The notes beneath the pieces were generated by a model. The model had not been told where the DNA came from. It ran no database searches and saw only the letters and a list, made by a program, of their open reading frames with translations. This document shows, one piece after another, positions 36,920-46,431 of a stretch of DNA of 64,000 bases. The position numbers were made by a program, and so were the translations under genes. The stretch is from NCBI RefSeq assembly GCF_900142285.1, contig NZ_FRAJ01000004.1, positions 1-64,000 on the forward strand, written 5' to 3'. Every line of letters begins with the position of its first letter. Position 1 is the first letter of the stretch. The DNA is from Caminicella sporogenes DSM 14501 (lineage in GTDB: Bacteria > Bacillota > Clostridia > Peptostreptococcales > Caminicellaceae).

Positions 36920-36949
36920 ATTGTATGCCTTATCTTTATTTGCTATTAC
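36920..36949 (-). promoter_or_regulatory. Sigma-E-type promoter of yqfC-yqfD
   Basis: On the minus strand the -10 CATACAAT (36920-36927) matches the Bacillus sigma-E consensus exactly. The -35-like GTAATAG (36943-36949) stands 15 bp upstream and is weaker. Mother-cell expression agrees with the known control of these genes. Confidence 0.55.
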
Positions 36950-36963
36950 TCTACATTAATCAC

Positions 36964-36991
36964 AAAAAATAAACCTCTTTTTTAAGGTTTA
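36964..36991 (-). terminator. Intrinsic terminator of the amidase-like gene
   Basis: Stem AAACCT/AGGTTT (36971-36990), followed on the minus strand by TTTTTTG. It overlaps the end of the gene. Confidence 0.6.
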
Positions 36992-38101
36992 GTAATGAAC
37001 ACGAACTAACCAAAATTTAATTCCCCTATCATTCCATCCAAGGTCCCACGGAACTCTATATCTGTCAGTATTATGGCTGTGAACATATGCATACCCTCTT
37101 GAATCTGCACCTGTTACTACTGAAATATGAATTACTCTGCCCTTTTTTTCATAAGCTATAAAATCCCCCGGAAGTAATTTATATGATAATTTGTAAACCT
37201 GTTCATATGTGCCGTAAGCTATTTTTGAAGCCCTTTTGCTATATATCATATAGTTCTTAAAAGCATGTGCATTTACCCATGCTTTACTTCCACCTTTATG
37301 ATATTTCCATACATTATTTTGTTTAAATTTTCCTCCTTCATAGAGAATCTGTGAAGCAAAATTGGCACAATCCCCGCCCAATGGATTATAATTTTTATAC
37401 TTTTTATTATATTTAAATCCATATTTTTCATCTGCAGCTGCACCACAATATCTATCAGCATACTTAACTGCTCTTTTTCTTCTATTACTTATATTACTAA
37501 AATCTCTTTTATTTTGATTCATTATAAATTGTGTGATTTCACTACTTTTCAAACTATCTATATGAAGTGAATCTGCAAACGGGTCTGTATACCATTCCCT
37601 TGTAATTACCCAATTTTCTCCTTTTCTTTCAATATCTATTGAATGATACGTACCTATTCTAAATTCATTAACCTCTCCCGGTTTATCTTTATAGTAATAT
37701 TTATACTTTGTAGAAACTATAAGATTTACTTTATATCCTTTTTTAGTTTTATTCACCCATCTTACTTTCGCTAAAGCTCTTATTTTTTGAAATACAATCC
37801 CTTGTTTTTCTGACCATTCATGTAAATATTTCATCTTTTTTAATTCATGTTCATAAGCCCATATTCCATACCTAATTTTAATATCGTATAACCTCTTCAA
37901 AATAGCTATATCTTTTTTTAAAATAGCTTCATTTCTCATATTAAATATATTTTGAATTATACTCGAAACATTTTCATCATTGTTAAATATTGTTAAAGTC
38001 AATAAATCAAAATTATTTTTAAAAATAAAAAATAATCCTATTATGATAAAAATAGCAACTATAATAATTAACAACTTTTTTTTAGAAAGAATTACTATCA
38101 T
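36989..38101 (-). CDS. Secreted amidase-domain protein (Amidase_6 type)
   Basis: Exported or membrane-anchored protein of 370 aa. One N-terminal hydrophobic segment (about residues 8-27) is a signal anchor. The middle (about 45-210) has no recognised domain. The C-terminal 160 residues match the putative amidase domain: a Tyr-rich stretch, the presumed catalytic Cys in GGDCANFASQILYEGG, then a His in VIHISVVTG and the final HSHNTDRYRVPW. This suggests a papain-like cysteine hydrolase acting on cell-wall peptides, inferred from family alone. It sits between yqeY and the spore genes yqfC-yqfD, and a link with sporulation is possible. Confidence 0.78.
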   Translation of the reverse strand: MIVILSKKKLLIIIVAIFIIIGLFFIFKNNFDLLTLTIFNNDENVSSIIQNIFNMRNEAILKKDIAILKRLYDIKIRYGIWAYEHELKKMKYLHEWSEKQGIVFQKIRALAKVRWVNKTKKGYKVNLIVSTKYKYYYKDKPGEVNEFRIGTYHSIDIERKGENWVITREWYTDPFADSLHIDSLKSSEITQFIMNQNKRDFSNISNRRKRAVKYADRYCGAAADEKYGFKYNKKYKNYNPLGGDCANFASQILYEGGKFKQNNVWKYHKGGSKAWVNAHAFKNYMIYSKRASKIAYGTYEQVYKLSYKLLPGDFIAYEKKGRVIHISVVTGADSRGYAYVHSHNTDRYRVPWDLGWNDRGIKFWLVRVHY

Positions 38102-38184
38102 CTCAGTCCCTCCAATTGCTACTTATGAAATTATATGTATAAATTAAAAATTTTAGAATATCATATAATGTTAAATTTCAAAAA

Positions 38185-38236
38185 ATTAAAAAAACTGCCT
38201 AATATCTAATAAGTAAACTTAGATATAGACAGTTTT
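38185..38236 (-). terminator. Intrinsic terminator of yqeY
   Basis: Stem AAACTGCCTAATATCT/AGATATAGACAGTTT with a T-run (38185-38192 complement) on the minus strand. It ends the rpsU-yqeY transcript. Confidence 0.85.
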
Positions 38237-38252
38237 TCTTAATATTTATATA

Positions 38253-38696
38253 CTATGATAAGATTTCTTTTACTATTTTTGAAACAAGTTTTCCATCAGC
38301 TCTACCTTTTACTTTAGGCATCAAAGCTCCCATAACTTTTCCCATATCTTTAGGACCTTTAGCACCTACTTTATCAATAATTTCCTTAACTATCTCTTTG
38401 ATTTCATCTTCAGAAAGCTGCTTAGGCAAATAGTTAAGTAAAATTTCTATTTCAGTTTGAGCTTCCTTTACTAAATCTTCTCTGCCACCTTTTTTAAATT
38501 CTTCTATGGCATCTCTTTTTTGCTTTAGCTGTTTTGCAATTATGTCGATAACTATTTCATCATCAACTTCTTTTCTATTGTCAACTTCATATTGCTTTAT
38601 AGCTGCTCTTATCATAGTTATAGTTGATTTTTTAATTGCATCTTTTTCTTTCATTGCAGTTTTTAAATCCTGCATCAATACATCCTTGAGGGACAT
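38253..38696 (-). CDS. yqeY: GatB/YqeY-domain protein
   Basis: Protein of 147 aa related to the tail of GatB, the amidotransferase subunit that binds tRNA. The function of free-standing YqeY is not known; the helical core (AAIKQYEVDNRKEVDDE, LNYLPKQLSEDEIKEIV) and the C-terminal MGKVMGALMPKVKGRADG are conserved. The ATG at 38696 is preferred, since the GTG at 38705 overlaps the ribosome-binding site GAGGTG. It follows rpsU by 18 bp, the usual pair in Firmicutes. Confidence 0.92.
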   Translation of the reverse strand: MSLKDVLMQDLKTAMKEKDAIKKSTITMIRAAIKQYEVDNRKEVDDEIVIDIIAKQLKQKRDAIEEFKKGGREDLVKEAQTEIEILLNYLPKQLSEDEIKEIVKEIIDKVGAKGPKDMGKVMGALMPKVKGRADGKLVSKIVKEILS

Positions 38697-38714
38697 ATTT
38701 TTCACCTCTTTAAT

Positions 38715-38894
38715 TTAATAACTTCTTCTTTTTCTCTTTGCAGCTTCTGCCTTTTTTTTGCGTCTTACACTTGGCTTTTCGTAATGTCTTCTCTTTTTAA
38801 CTTCAGACATAACTCCAGCTTTAGAACATTCTCTTTTAAACCTTCTAAGAGCATGATCTAATGATTCATTTTCTCTAATTCTAACCTGTGACAT
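38715..38894 (-). CDS. rpsU: 30S ribosomal protein bS21
   Basis: Small very basic ribosomal protein of 59 aa. It begins [20 protein letters not shown] and ends in an Arg/Lys-rich tail [11 protein letters not shown]. bS21 lies near the anti-Shine-Dalgarno end of 16S rRNA and helps initiation. ATG start with a long purine-rich ribosome-binding site GAGGAGGGGGGG. It has its own promoter and a leader that can fold over that site. Confidence 0.96.
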   Translation of the reverse strand: MSQVRIRENESLDHALRRFKRECSKAGVMSEVKKRRHYEKPSVRRKKKAEAAKRKRRSY

Positions 38895-38984
38895 AAAACT
38901 TCCCCCCCTCCTCTGGTTAAATATTGCTACATTGCTGTGTCTATAGCAATCTATTGCTATAAATCACAGAGGAGTAATTATTAC
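38895..38984 (-). promoter_or_regulatory. Structured rpsU leader that can hide its ribosome-binding site
   Basis: The rpsU 5' leader of about 90 bases carries CTCCTCTG early on (complement of 38967-38974). It can pair perfectly with CAGAGGAG (complement of 38908-38915), which is the ribosome-binding site. Inside is a 9-bp inverted repeat, TATAGCAAT/ATTGCTATA (38942-38961). Two further ATTGCT copies (38923-38929 and 38931-38936) could pair in its place. This suggests alternative folds controlling translation. Confidence 0.5.
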
Positions 38985-38990
38985 CTTGCT

Positions 38991-39019
38991 ATTATACATT
39001 AAACTTGCAAACTTTGCAA
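38991..39019 (-). promoter_or_regulatory. Sigma-A promoter of rpsU
   Basis: TTGCAA (39014-39019) and a perfect TATAAT (38991-38996) on the minus strand, separated by exactly 17 bp. It lies between the HIT gene and rpsU, so rpsU-yqeY can be transcribed apart from the heat-shock operon. Confidence 0.75.
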
Positions 39020-39025
39020 TATATT

Positions 39026-39370
39026 TTAGCCTGGAGGCCATTGAAATTGTCTGCCACCTATTAAATGGAAGTGAATATGATCTACTGTTTGTCCTCCTAA
39101 AGCACCACAATTACTAACTACTCTGTATCCCTCATCTGAAATACCAAGCTCTTTAACCATTTCTCTTATCTTAATAAAAATGTGAGATATTACATCTGCA
39201 TTTTCATTATCTATATCGTTTAACGAAGCTATATGATTTTTAGGTATAAAAAGCACATGAACTGGTGCTATAGGATTTATATCTTTAAATGCAATTATTT
39301 TATCATCTTCATATACAATTTCAGAAGGTATTTCCTTATTTACAATTTTACAAAAAACACACTCAGACAT
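39026..39370 (-). CDS. HIT-family nucleotide hydrolase (HinT-like)
   Basis: Histidine-triad protein of 114 aa, resembling HinT, which hydrolyses adenosine phosphoramidates. The histidine triad is VDHIHFHLIGG near the C-terminus. Two N-terminal Cys (CVFCKIV) with a His form the family's zinc site. The ATG at 39370, with AAGGAGGTG at good spacing, is chosen over the GTG inside that site. It often follows mtaB in clostridia, as here. Confidence 0.93.
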   Translation of the reverse strand: MSECVFCKIVNKEIPSEIVYEDDKIIAFKDINPIAPVHVLFIPKNHIASLNDIDNENADVISHIFIKIREMVKELGISDEGYRVVSNCGALGGQTVDHIHFHLIGGRQFQWPPG

Positions 39371-39429
39371 TATTATAAACACCTCCTTTTCCTAAGTATT
39401 ATTATTCAACAAATATTATTAAAATCCTT

Positions 39430-40734
39430 CTATTTATTTATTATTTCTCCAATTATTACATCTTTTTTAATTTTTTTGAGTTTTACTGGTATTATTTTCC
39501 CTACAAAATCTTCATTTCCCTCAACCGCAACATTTATATAATTTGTAGTTAGCCCAGTAATAATATTTTTATCATTATTTAATCTGTCTTCAAACAGTAC
39601 ATCTAAAGTTTTATCTATAAATCTTTTTCTATATTTTAGCATTAAGTCATCTGCTATTTTTATCATTTTTTCGCTTCTTAAATTTTTAATGTTAGGATGA
39701 ACTTGATTTTTAAATTTAGCAGCCGGTGTACCTTTACGCGGCGAATATTTAAAAACGTGGATTTGACTAAAATTAATCTCTTTGACAAATTTACAAGTAG
39801 TATTAAATTCTTCATCAGTTTCACCCGGAAAACCTACAATAATATCTGTAGTAATTGCTATATCTGGTATAGCCTTTCTTAAGTTTAAAACTATATTTCT
39901 ATATTCTTCTGTAGTATATTTTCTGTTCATTCTCTTTAAAGTCTCATCGCATCCACTTTGAAGTGAAAGATGTAAATGATTACAAAACTTGGGCAGTAAC
40001 TTTATTTCTTCAATAAATTTTTCTGTTATTAAATTTGGTTCTACAGAACTTAGTCTTATTCTCTCTATTCCTTCTACACCATGAACAGCTTTAATTACAT
40101 CAATTAAATTTTTATCTTTTAAATCTTTTCCATATGATGCAATATGTATCCCAGTAAGTACAATTTCTTTAAATCCATTTTTTGATAATCTCTTTACTTC
40201 TGATATAATATTTTCAAATTTCCTGCTTCTTACTGGTCCTCTTGCATAAGGTATAATACAATATGAACAAAATTGATTGCATCCTTCTTGTATTTTAAGA
40301 AATGCTCTCGTCTTGCCTTTTATTTTTTCTATTGAAAGTTCTTCAAACTCATCAATTTTCATTATATTATCCACATGATTTGCTTTTTCATCGATATCAA
40401 TTGCTTCTATAAGCTCTACTATTTCATTTCGCTTATTTGTACCTATAATTAAATTTACACCTTCTATTTTTAAAACTTCTTCAGAAGCAGTTTGAGCATA
40501 ACAACCTGCTACAACTATTTTAGCTTTAGGATTTTTCTTTTTAGCTCTCCTTATGAATTGTCTGGATTTTCTATCACTTAAATTAGTAACTGTACACGTA
40601 TTTATAACATAAATATCTGCAAATTCATGACTATCTACGACCTTATAACCTCTTTTTTCAAACAATTCAGCCATTGCTTCAGTATCATATTGATTTACTT
40701 TACAACCTAAAGTATAAAAAGCTACTGTTTTCAC
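39430..40734 (-). CDS. mtaB: tRNA t6A37 methylthiotransferase MtaB
   Basis: Radical-SAM enzyme that adds a methylthio group to t6A at position 37 of tRNAs reading ANN codons. N-terminal MTTase domain with TLGCKVNQYDTEA and CTVTNLSDRKSRQ. The radical-SAM cluster CNQFCSYCIIPYARG binds a 4Fe-4S cluster, with three further N-terminal cysteines for the second cluster. C-terminal TRAM domain for RNA binding. 434 aa, normal. Its ATG directly follows the rsmE stop codon region (1 bp), so it is coupled with rsmE. Confidence 0.95.
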   Translation of the reverse strand: MKTVAFYTLGCKVNQYDTEAMAELFEKRGYKVVDSHEFADIYVINTCTVTNLSDRKSRQFIRRAKKKNPKAKIVVAGCYAQTASEEVLKIEGVNLIIGTNKRNEIVELIEAIDIDEKANHVDNIMKIDEFEELSIEKIKGKTRAFLKIQEGCNQFCSYCIIPYARGPVRSRKFENIISEVKRLSKNGFKEIVLTGIHIASYGKDLKDKNLIDVIKAVHGVEGIERIRLSSVEPNLITEKFIEEIKLLPKFCNHLHLSLQSGCDETLKRMNRKYTTEEYRNIVLNLRKAIPDIAITTDIIVGFPGETDEEFNTTCKFVKEINFSQIHVFKYSPRKGTPAAKFKNQVHPNIKNLRSEKMIKIADDLMLKYRKRFIDKTLDVLFEDRLNNDKNIITGLTTNYINVAVEGNEDFVGKIIPVKLKKIKKDVIIGEIINK

Positions 40735-41493
40735 TTAGTTACCTCCCAAATCGCCTAATTCATATAATATCACACTCAATGCAACTAAACCTGCAGTTTC
40801 TGTTCTCAATATTCTAGGTCCTAATGTTACAGGTTTTGCTCCCCAATTAACAGCTTCTAAAATCTCTTCTTCTTCAAATCCACCTTCTGAACCTATTATA
40901 ACTGCTATATTTTTAAATTTTCCACTTTTTTTTAACACTTTTTTAATTCCAACGCTGTTTTCTAATTCATAAGGTATTATAATCAAATCATAATTAGAAG
41001 CAATTTTTTCAATATCAGAATATTTTATCACTCTACCTACCTTAGGTATTATACCTCTTTTAGACTGTTTTGCAGCTTCTAGCGAAATTTTATTCCATCT
41101 TTCTAACTTTTTATCTTCGGATTTTACATCTTTTATCTTTGCAACGCATCTTTTAGATATAACAGGAATTATATCTTTAACTCCTATTTCTACACATTTT
41201 TGTATGATTAATTCCATCTTACTTCCTTTAGGTATAGACTGAAAAAGTGTAATACTTATTTCCGGTTCACTTTTTGATACCATACTGTTTAAAATTTTAC
41301 ATTCAATTTCATCTTTATTTATTTCTCTTATCTCCGCCAAATATTCTCTTTTCTCTCCATTACATATTTCCAAAATATCTCCTTTGTTAAGCCTTAAAAC
41401 TTTACTAATATGTTTTATGTCATCTCTATTATTTATAAATAGCTTTTTTTCATCCTCTAATATATTTTCTTTTCTGACAAAAAATCTATTCAT
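40735..41493 (-). CDS. rsmE: 16S rRNA (uridine1498-N3)-methyltransferase RsmE
   Basis: SPOUT-class methyltransferase for U1498 of 16S rRNA. N-terminal PUA-like domain (MNRFFVRKENI onward) and C-terminal knotted SAM-binding domain with FKNIAVIIGSEGGFEEEEI and VTLGPRILRTETAGLVAL. 252 aa. The ATG at 41493 overlaps the last codons of prmA by 8 bp; an upstream TTG (41505) is less likely because homologues begin at MNRFFV. Confidence 0.94.
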   Translation of the reverse strand: MNRFFVRKENILEDEKKLFINNRDDIKHISKVLRLNKGDILEICNGEKREYLAEIREINKDEIECKILNSMVSKSEPEISITLFQSIPKGSKMELIIQKCVEIGVKDIIPVISKRCVAKIKDVKSEDKKLERWNKISLEAAKQSKRGIIPKVGRVIKYSDIEKIASNYDLIIIPYELENSVGIKKVLKKSGKFKNIAVIIGSEGGFEEEEILEAVNWGAKPVTLGPRILRTETAGLVALSVILYELGDLGGN

Positions 41494-42442
41494 TTTTATC
41501 GCCAACTTTAGCTTTTGATAAAATAGCGGCCCATTCTCCTTGTCTTTCTATGGAAATAATCTCTAATCCATTAGCTTCTAACTCTCTTTTTACTTCATCT
41601 ATCTTGTCGAGTATAATACCAGATGCAATAAATACTGAATCTTCTTTCATAAATTTTTTTATATCTTTTACTAATATTTTTATTACCTCTGCTATTATAT
41701 TAGCTACAATTATATCTGCTCTTCCTTCTACAACTTCCATTAGATTACCATGCCTAATATCAACTACATTTTCCACAGAGTTTACATAAACATTTTCTTT
41801 TGAAACCTTAACTGCTACTTCATCTAAATCTACACCTATTACTTTTTTAGCACCAAGCTTTGCTGCAGCTATTGAAAGAATACCACTTCCACAGCCAATA
41901 TCATATACTGTACTGTCATTTTTAACATACTTTTCTAATGCTTTTATACACATCATAGTCGTTTCATGAGTTCCTGTTCCAAATGCCATACCGGGATCTA
42001 ACTCTATTACTTTTTCACCTTCTTTAGCTTCATATTCTTCCCAAGTAGGTTTCACAACAATCTTTTCGCCAATTTTTTTAGGTTTATAATACTGTTTCCA
42101 AGCATTTGCCCAGTCCTCTTCATACACATCTGCTACAGTTACTATTTCATCTTCTTTATTTTGCAAATCATCAGCTAATTTATGTACAGATTCTTTTATA
42201 AATTTTATTTTATCGTGCAAATCTTCACTATCAGGCAAATAGCCTTTTACTATAACACCTTCATATTCAAAATTTAAAATTTCTTCATCAAAATAATCCC
42301 AACTCGATTCATCTCTGTCAAATAAATTTATATCATTTGGATCCTCTATAACTACACCACCAACACCTGCATCATATAGTATATTTGCCACTATTTCAAC
42401 ATGTTCTGAAACAGTCTTTATTTTTATTTCATGCCATTTCAT
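41486..42442 (-). CDS. prmA: Ribosomal protein L11 methyltransferase PrmA
   Basis: Methylates ribosomal protein L11. N-terminal substrate-binding domain starting MKWHEIKIKTVSEHVEIV, then a class I SAM methyltransferase domain with DPGMAFGTGTHETT, VYDIGCGSGILSIAAAKLGA and the NPPF-equivalent region IIVANIIAEVI. 318 aa is normal. The ATG at 42442, with GGAGGG six bases upstream, is chosen over an extended start at 42487. The dnaJ-prmA-rsmE order is standard for Firmicutes. Confidence 0.94.
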   Translation of the reverse strand: MKWHEIKIKTVSEHVEIVANILYDAGVGGVVIEDPNDINLFDRDESSWDYFDEEILNFEYEGVIVKGYLPDSEDLHDKIKFIKESVHKLADDLQNKEDEIVTVADVYEEDWANAWKQYYKPKKIGEKIVVKPTWEEYEAKEGEKVIELDPGMAFGTGTHETTMMCIKALEKYVKNDSTVYDIGCGSGILSIAAAKLGAKKVIGVDLDEVAVKVSKENVYVNSVENVVDIRHGNLMEVVEGRADIIVANIIAEVIKILVKDIKKFMKEDSVFIASGIILDKIDEVKRELEANGLEIISIERQGEWAAILSKAKVGDKNE

Positions 42443-42573
42443 TTTTTTCCCTCCAAGGTTATGATTATAGATTTTATTATAACCCAACTATTTATTTATT
42501 ACAAAATATTTTGCTCATTATATACTTAGTTTTAAAATAAAAACTCTTATAAGCAAATATCTATATAAGCAGA

Positions 42574-42600
42574 AGTCACCTAGTCATAAACTAGGTGACT
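42574..42600 (-). other. Hairpin after dnaJ without a T-run
   Basis: A perfect 10-bp stem AGTCACCTAG/CTAGGTGACT that starts within the dnaJ stop codon. No T-run follows, so it is more likely an mRNA stabiliser or processing site than a full terminator. Confidence 0.6.
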
Positions 42601-43747
42601 AAATACCAAATACATCTTTTACTTTATCGAAAAATGTCTTTCTCTGCTCATGAACATCTTCGCCCATTTCTTCTGCAAATTTCCTTAATAATTGTTTTTG
42701 TTTTTCATTAAGTTTTTTAGGAACTTCTACGATTACTTTTACATATTGGTCTCCTCTACCATAACCATTTAATATTTGAACACCTTTACCTTTTAATCTG
42801 AAAACAGTGCCACTTTGAGTACCCTCTGGTATTTTATATTTTACTCTACCATCTAATGTTGGAACAATTATTTCATCTCCAAGTGCTGCTTGAACAAAAG
42901 TTATTGGTATTTCGCAAATTACATCATATCCATCTCTCTTGAATATTTGATGAGGAATAACATCTACAACGATATATAAATCACCCCTAGGTCCTCCATT
43001 TACACCGGGTTCTCCTTCACCTCTTAAGGTAATTACTGAACCTTCATCTACTCCACCCGGTATTTTTACATTTATCTTTCTCTTTCTTCTAACTTTACCT
43101 TGTCCATTACAATCTGTACAAGGTTTTTCTATAACTTTACCTTCACCATGACACATATCACAAGTTTTTACATTAACAAACTGTCCGAAAGGTGTCCTTT
43201 GAGAAAATCTTATTTCCCCTGTACCATTACATTTTGGACACGTTTTAGATGAAGTTCCCGGTTTTGCTCCTGTGCCACCACATGTTTTACACTGTTCATA
43301 TCTATAAATTTCAATTTCTTTGTCTACTCCAAATGCAGCTTCTTCAAATGTCAAACGTACATGAGTTTTTATATCTCGACCTTTTTGAGGCCTATTTCTT
43401 TTTCTGGAAGAAGAAAAACCTCCACCAAACATATCAAATATATCTCCAAAAATATCTTCAAAGCCCCCAAAGCCTGAAAAACCTCCATTAAATCCTCCAC
43501 CAAAGCCACCTTGAGCGTTGCCATTTACTCCTGCATGACCAAATTTGTCATACATAGCTCTTTTTTCTTTATCACTCAAAACCTCATAAGCTTCATTTAT
43601 TTCTTTAAACTTTTGTTCTGCTTCCTTATCACCCGGATTTCTATCTGGATGATACTTCATAGCTAATTTTCTAAAAGCCCTCTTTATTTCCTTTTCGTCT
43701 GCATTTCTATCTACTCCTAAAATTTCATAATAATCTCTTTTACTCAC
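42599..43747 (-). CDS. dnaJ: Chaperone DnaJ (Hsp40)
   Basis: Co-chaperone that delivers clients to DnaK and stimulates its ATPase. J domain with the HPD motif ([10 protein letters not shown]) at residues 30-40, a Gly/Phe-rich linker ([21 protein letters not shown]), four CxxCxGxG zinc repeats (from [12 protein letters not shown] to CTDCNGQGK), and C-terminal client-binding domains. 382 aa. The start is GTG at 43747 behind AAAGGCGG. Confidence 0.96.
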   Translation of the reverse strand: MSKRDYYEILGVDRNADEKEIKRAFRKLAMKYHPDRNPGDKEAEQKFKEINEAYEVLSDKEKRAMYDKFGHAGVNGNAQGGFGGGFNGGFSGFGGFEDIFGDIFDMFGGGFSSSRKRNRPQKGRDIKTHVRLTFEEAAFGVDKEIEIYRYEQCKTCGGTGAKPGTSSKTCPKCNGTGEIRFSQRTPFGQFVNVKTCDMCHGEGKVIEKPCTDCNGQGKVRRKRKINVKIPGGVDEGSVITLRGEGEPGVNGGPRGDLYIVVDVIPHQIFKRDGYDVICEIPITFVQAALGDEIIVPTLDGRVKYKIPEGTQSGTVFRLKGKGVQILNGYGRGDQYVKVIVEVPKKLNEKQKQLLRKFAEEMGEDVHEQRKTFFDKVKDVFGI

Positions 43748-43799
43748 ATTTTTACCGCCTTTCTTTTTTAGGTTTGTGAGTATCTTTCACACAACCATA

Positions 43800-43819
43800 A
43801 GGCACCCGCTCGGGTGCCT
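43800..43819 (-). other. GC-rich hairpin between dnaK and dnaJ
   Basis: A perfect 9-bp stem AGGCACCCG/CGGGTGCCT around a CT loop centre, unusually GC-rich for this genome. No T-run follows. A weaker GGTTTGTGAG/CACACAACC hairpin lies next to it (about 43770-43796). It may cause partial attenuation or processing so that dnaK exceeds dnaJ. Confidence 0.6.
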
Positions 43820-43824
43820 CATAA

Positions 43825-45669
43825 TTACTTGTCATCATCTACTACTTCATAATCAGCGTCTACTACATTTTCATCTTTTTTTGAACTATCTGCATTATTT
43901 TCCTCAGTAGCATTTGCTTGTGCAGATTGTTGAGCTGTCTGCTGATATATTTTTTGTGATAAAACATGGAAGGCATTTGTTAATTCTTCAGTACCTTTTT
44001 TAATTTTTTCAGTATCATTTTCTTCTAAAGCTTTTTTAAGAGCTGACAACTTATCTTCTATATTTTTCTTTTCATCAGCAGATACTTTATCTCCAAATTC
44101 TTTTAAAGCTTTTTCTGTTTCATATACAAGAGTATCTGCTTTATTTTTTGCCTCTATCGCTTCTTTTCTCTTTCTATCTTCTTCTGCATATTTTTCAGCT
44201 TCTTTTATTTTACGTTGTATTTCTTCCTCACTCAAATTAGTAGAAGCTGTAATAGTTATTTTTTGTTCCTTACCTGTTCCTAAATCTTTAGCTGATACAT
44301 GAACTATACCATTAGCATCTATATCAAAAGTAACTTCTATTTGAGGTACTCCTCTAGGAGCTGGAGGTATACCAGTAAGTTGAAATCTTCCAAGAGTCGT
44401 ATTATCTGCTGCCATAGGTCTTTCACCTTGCAACACATGAATATCTACAGCTGTTTGATTATCTGCAGCAGTAGAGAATATCTGACTCTTTTTAGTTGGT
44501 ATAGTTGTATTTCTTTCAATTAACTTTGTAAATACTCCTCCAAGTGTTTCTATACCCAATGAAAGTGGTGTTACATCAAGTAATAATAAGTCCTTAACTT
44601 CACCAGTTAAAACTCCTGCTTGAATAGCTGCCCCTAAAGCTACACATTCATCTGGGTTAATTCCTTTGTATGGTTCTTTATTAATTAAGTTTTTAATAGC
44701 TCTCTGCACAGCAGGTATTCTTGTTGAACCGCCCACTAATATAACTTTATCAATATCTGCTGGTGTTAAGTTAGCATCTTCTAATGCTCTTTTAGTAGGT
44801 TCTAAAGTAGCTTCAACTAGATGTGCTGTTAACTGCTCAAATTTTGCTCTGGTTAAATCCATATTTAGATGAAGTGGTCCTGATGCTGATGCAGTAATAA
44901 AAGGAAGATTTATATTCGTAGTTTGAACTGTTGATAATTCTTTTTTAGCCTTTTCTGCTGCATCTTTTAATCTTTGCAATGACATATTATCTTGACGCAA
45001 ATCTATTCCATGTTCTTTTTTAAATTCTTCTGCTATATAATCAATAATTGCTTGGTCAAAATCATCTCCACCAAGATGATTATTACCGCTTGTTGCAACT
45101 ACTTCAAATACCCCATCGCCAAGTTCCAATATTGAAACGTCAAATGTACCTCCACCAAGGTCAAAAACAAGTATTTTTTGATTTTCTTCTAATTTATCTA
45201 AACCATAAGCCAATGAAGCTGCCGTAGGCTCATTTATAATTCTTCTTACATTCAAACCTGCAATTTTTCCAGCATCTTTAGTAGCCTGTCTTTGACTGTC
45301 TGTAAAATAAGCTGGAACTGTTATAACTGCATCTGTTACTTTTTCTCCTAAATATGCTTCTGCATCAGCTTTAAGTTTTTGAAGTATCATAGCTGATATT
45401 TCTTGAGGTGTATATTCTTTATCATCTATTTTAACTTTATAATCAGTACCCATATGTCTTTTTATAGAAATTATTGTTCTATCAGGATTTGTAATTGCCT
45501 GTCTTTTTGCAGTTTCACCAACTAATCTCTCTCCATTTTTTGCAAAAGCCACAACTGATGGTGTAGTTCTATTACCTTCTGCATTAGGAATAACAACTGG
45601 TTCTCCACCTTCAAGTACAGCAACACATGAGTTAGTAGTTCCTAAGTCAATTCCTATTACTTTACCCAT
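43825..45669 (-). CDS. dnaK: Chaperone DnaK (Hsp70)
   Basis: Major Hsp70 chaperone, ATP-driven. N-terminal actin-like ATPase domain with [35 protein letters not shown] and [11 protein letters not shown]. Substrate-binding domain from about residue 360 ([17 protein letters not shown]), and a C-terminal helical lid with an acidic tail. 614 aa, full length. It sits 99 bp after grpE and is controlled by the upstream CIRCE operator through HrcA. Confidence 0.98.
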   Translation of the reverse strand: MGKVIGIDLGTTNSCVAVLEGGEPVVIPNAEGNRTTPSVVAFAKNGERLVGETAKRQAITNPDRTIISIKRHMGTDYKVKIDDKEYTPQEISAMILQKLKADAEAYLGEKVTDAVITVPAYFTDSQRQATKDAGKIAGLNVRRIINEPTAASLAYGLDKLEENQKILVFDLGGGTFDVSILELGDGVFEVVATSGNNHLGGDDFDQAIIDYIAEEFKKEHGIDLRQDNMSLQRLKDAAEKAKKELSTVQTTNINLPFITASASGPLHLNMDLTRAKFEQLTAHLVEATLEPTKRALEDANLTPADIDKVILVGGSTRIPAVQRAIKNLINKEPYKGINPDECVALGAAIQAGVLTGEVKDLLLLDVTPLSLGIETLGGVFTKLIERNTTIPTKKSQIFSTAADNQTAVDIHVLQGERPMAADNTTLGRFQLTGIPPAPRGVPQIEVTFDIDANGIVHVSAKDLGTGKEQKITITASTNLSEEEIQRKIKEAEKYAEEDRKRKEAIEAKNKADTLVYETEKALKEFGDKVSADEKKNIEDKLSALKKALEENDTEKIKKGTEELTNAFHVLSQKIYQQTAQQSAQANATEENNADSSKKDENVVDADYEVVDDDK

Positions 45670-45768
45670 TTTCCATCCTCCTTAACAGTTTATTTTAGTA
45701 TACTTCTAAATTTTAATTTGCTCATCAACTTAATAAATAATATGTAATATATAATCAAATCTATTTTT

Positions 45769-46386
45769 CTATTTTGCAACTTTTACCAAACTAGGTCTAA
45801 TAACTTTTGAATGAAGTTTATAACCCTTTTGAAATACTTCTATGATTGAATTAGATTGTTTATCTTCACATTCTTCCTGCATTATAGCATGATGACAATT
45901 TGGATCAAACTCTTTTCCAAGGCAGTCAATTTCCTCTAATCCATGCTTTTGTAAAACATCTTTAAACTGTTTATATACCATTTCTATTCCATCTCTCAAT
46001 CCTTTATTATCTTCAGCATCTTCCGCTGACTGCAACGCTCTTTCCAAATTGTCAAGTATCGGTAAAATATCTACAATAATTTTTTCACTTCCATATTTAT
46101 ATAAATCACTTTTTTCTTTTTCAACTCTTCTTTTAAAATTTTGAAAATCTGCTGTTATTCTCAAATATTTATTTTTATATTCTTCAATTTCTTTTTTATA
46201 TTTTTCTATTTCTTCTGATTCATCTTTATTATCTTCTCTCTCTTGACATCCTATACAATTGCCATCTTCATTTTTTACTTTTTCTGTTTCTTTTTCATCT
46301 GCTTCACTATCAATATTATTTTTTTGATTTTCCTTATTTTCTTCATCTAAATTTTCCAATATATCTTTTTCTTTATCTAAACTCAT
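45769..46386 (-). CDS. grpE: Nucleotide exchange factor GrpE
   Basis: Releases ADP from DnaK. An acidic low-complexity N-terminus (about 75 residues, rich in Glu, Lys and Asn) is followed by the long coiled-coil dimerisation helix (YKNKYLRITADFQNFKRRVEKE) and the C-terminal beta domain with HHAIMQEE and VIRPSLVKVAK. 205 aa is normal. ATG start 75 bp after hrcA. Confidence 0.96.
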   Translation of the reverse strand: MSLDKEKDILENLDEENKENQKNNIDSEADEKETEKVKNEDGNCIGCQEREDNKDESEEIEKYKKEIEEYKNKYLRITADFQNFKRRVEKEKSDLYKYGSEKIIVDILPILDNLERALQSAEDAEDNKGLRDGIEMVYKQFKDVLQKHGLEEIDCLGKEFDPNCHHAIMQEECEDKQSNSIIEVFQKGYKLHSKVIRPSLVKVAK

Positions 46387-46431
46387 TTAACCACCCACCT
46401 AATAAATTAAATTTTCTAGTAAGCATAAACT

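Noticed and set aside
37273-37461. A 62-codon minus-strand frame inside the amidase-like gene
   Set aside because: It is an out-of-frame shadow of the amidase domain, with no start signal.
43249-43491. An 80-codon plus-strand frame opposite dnaJ
   Set aside because: It is the complement of the zinc-repeat and Gly/Phe regions of dnaJ and has no ribosome-binding site.
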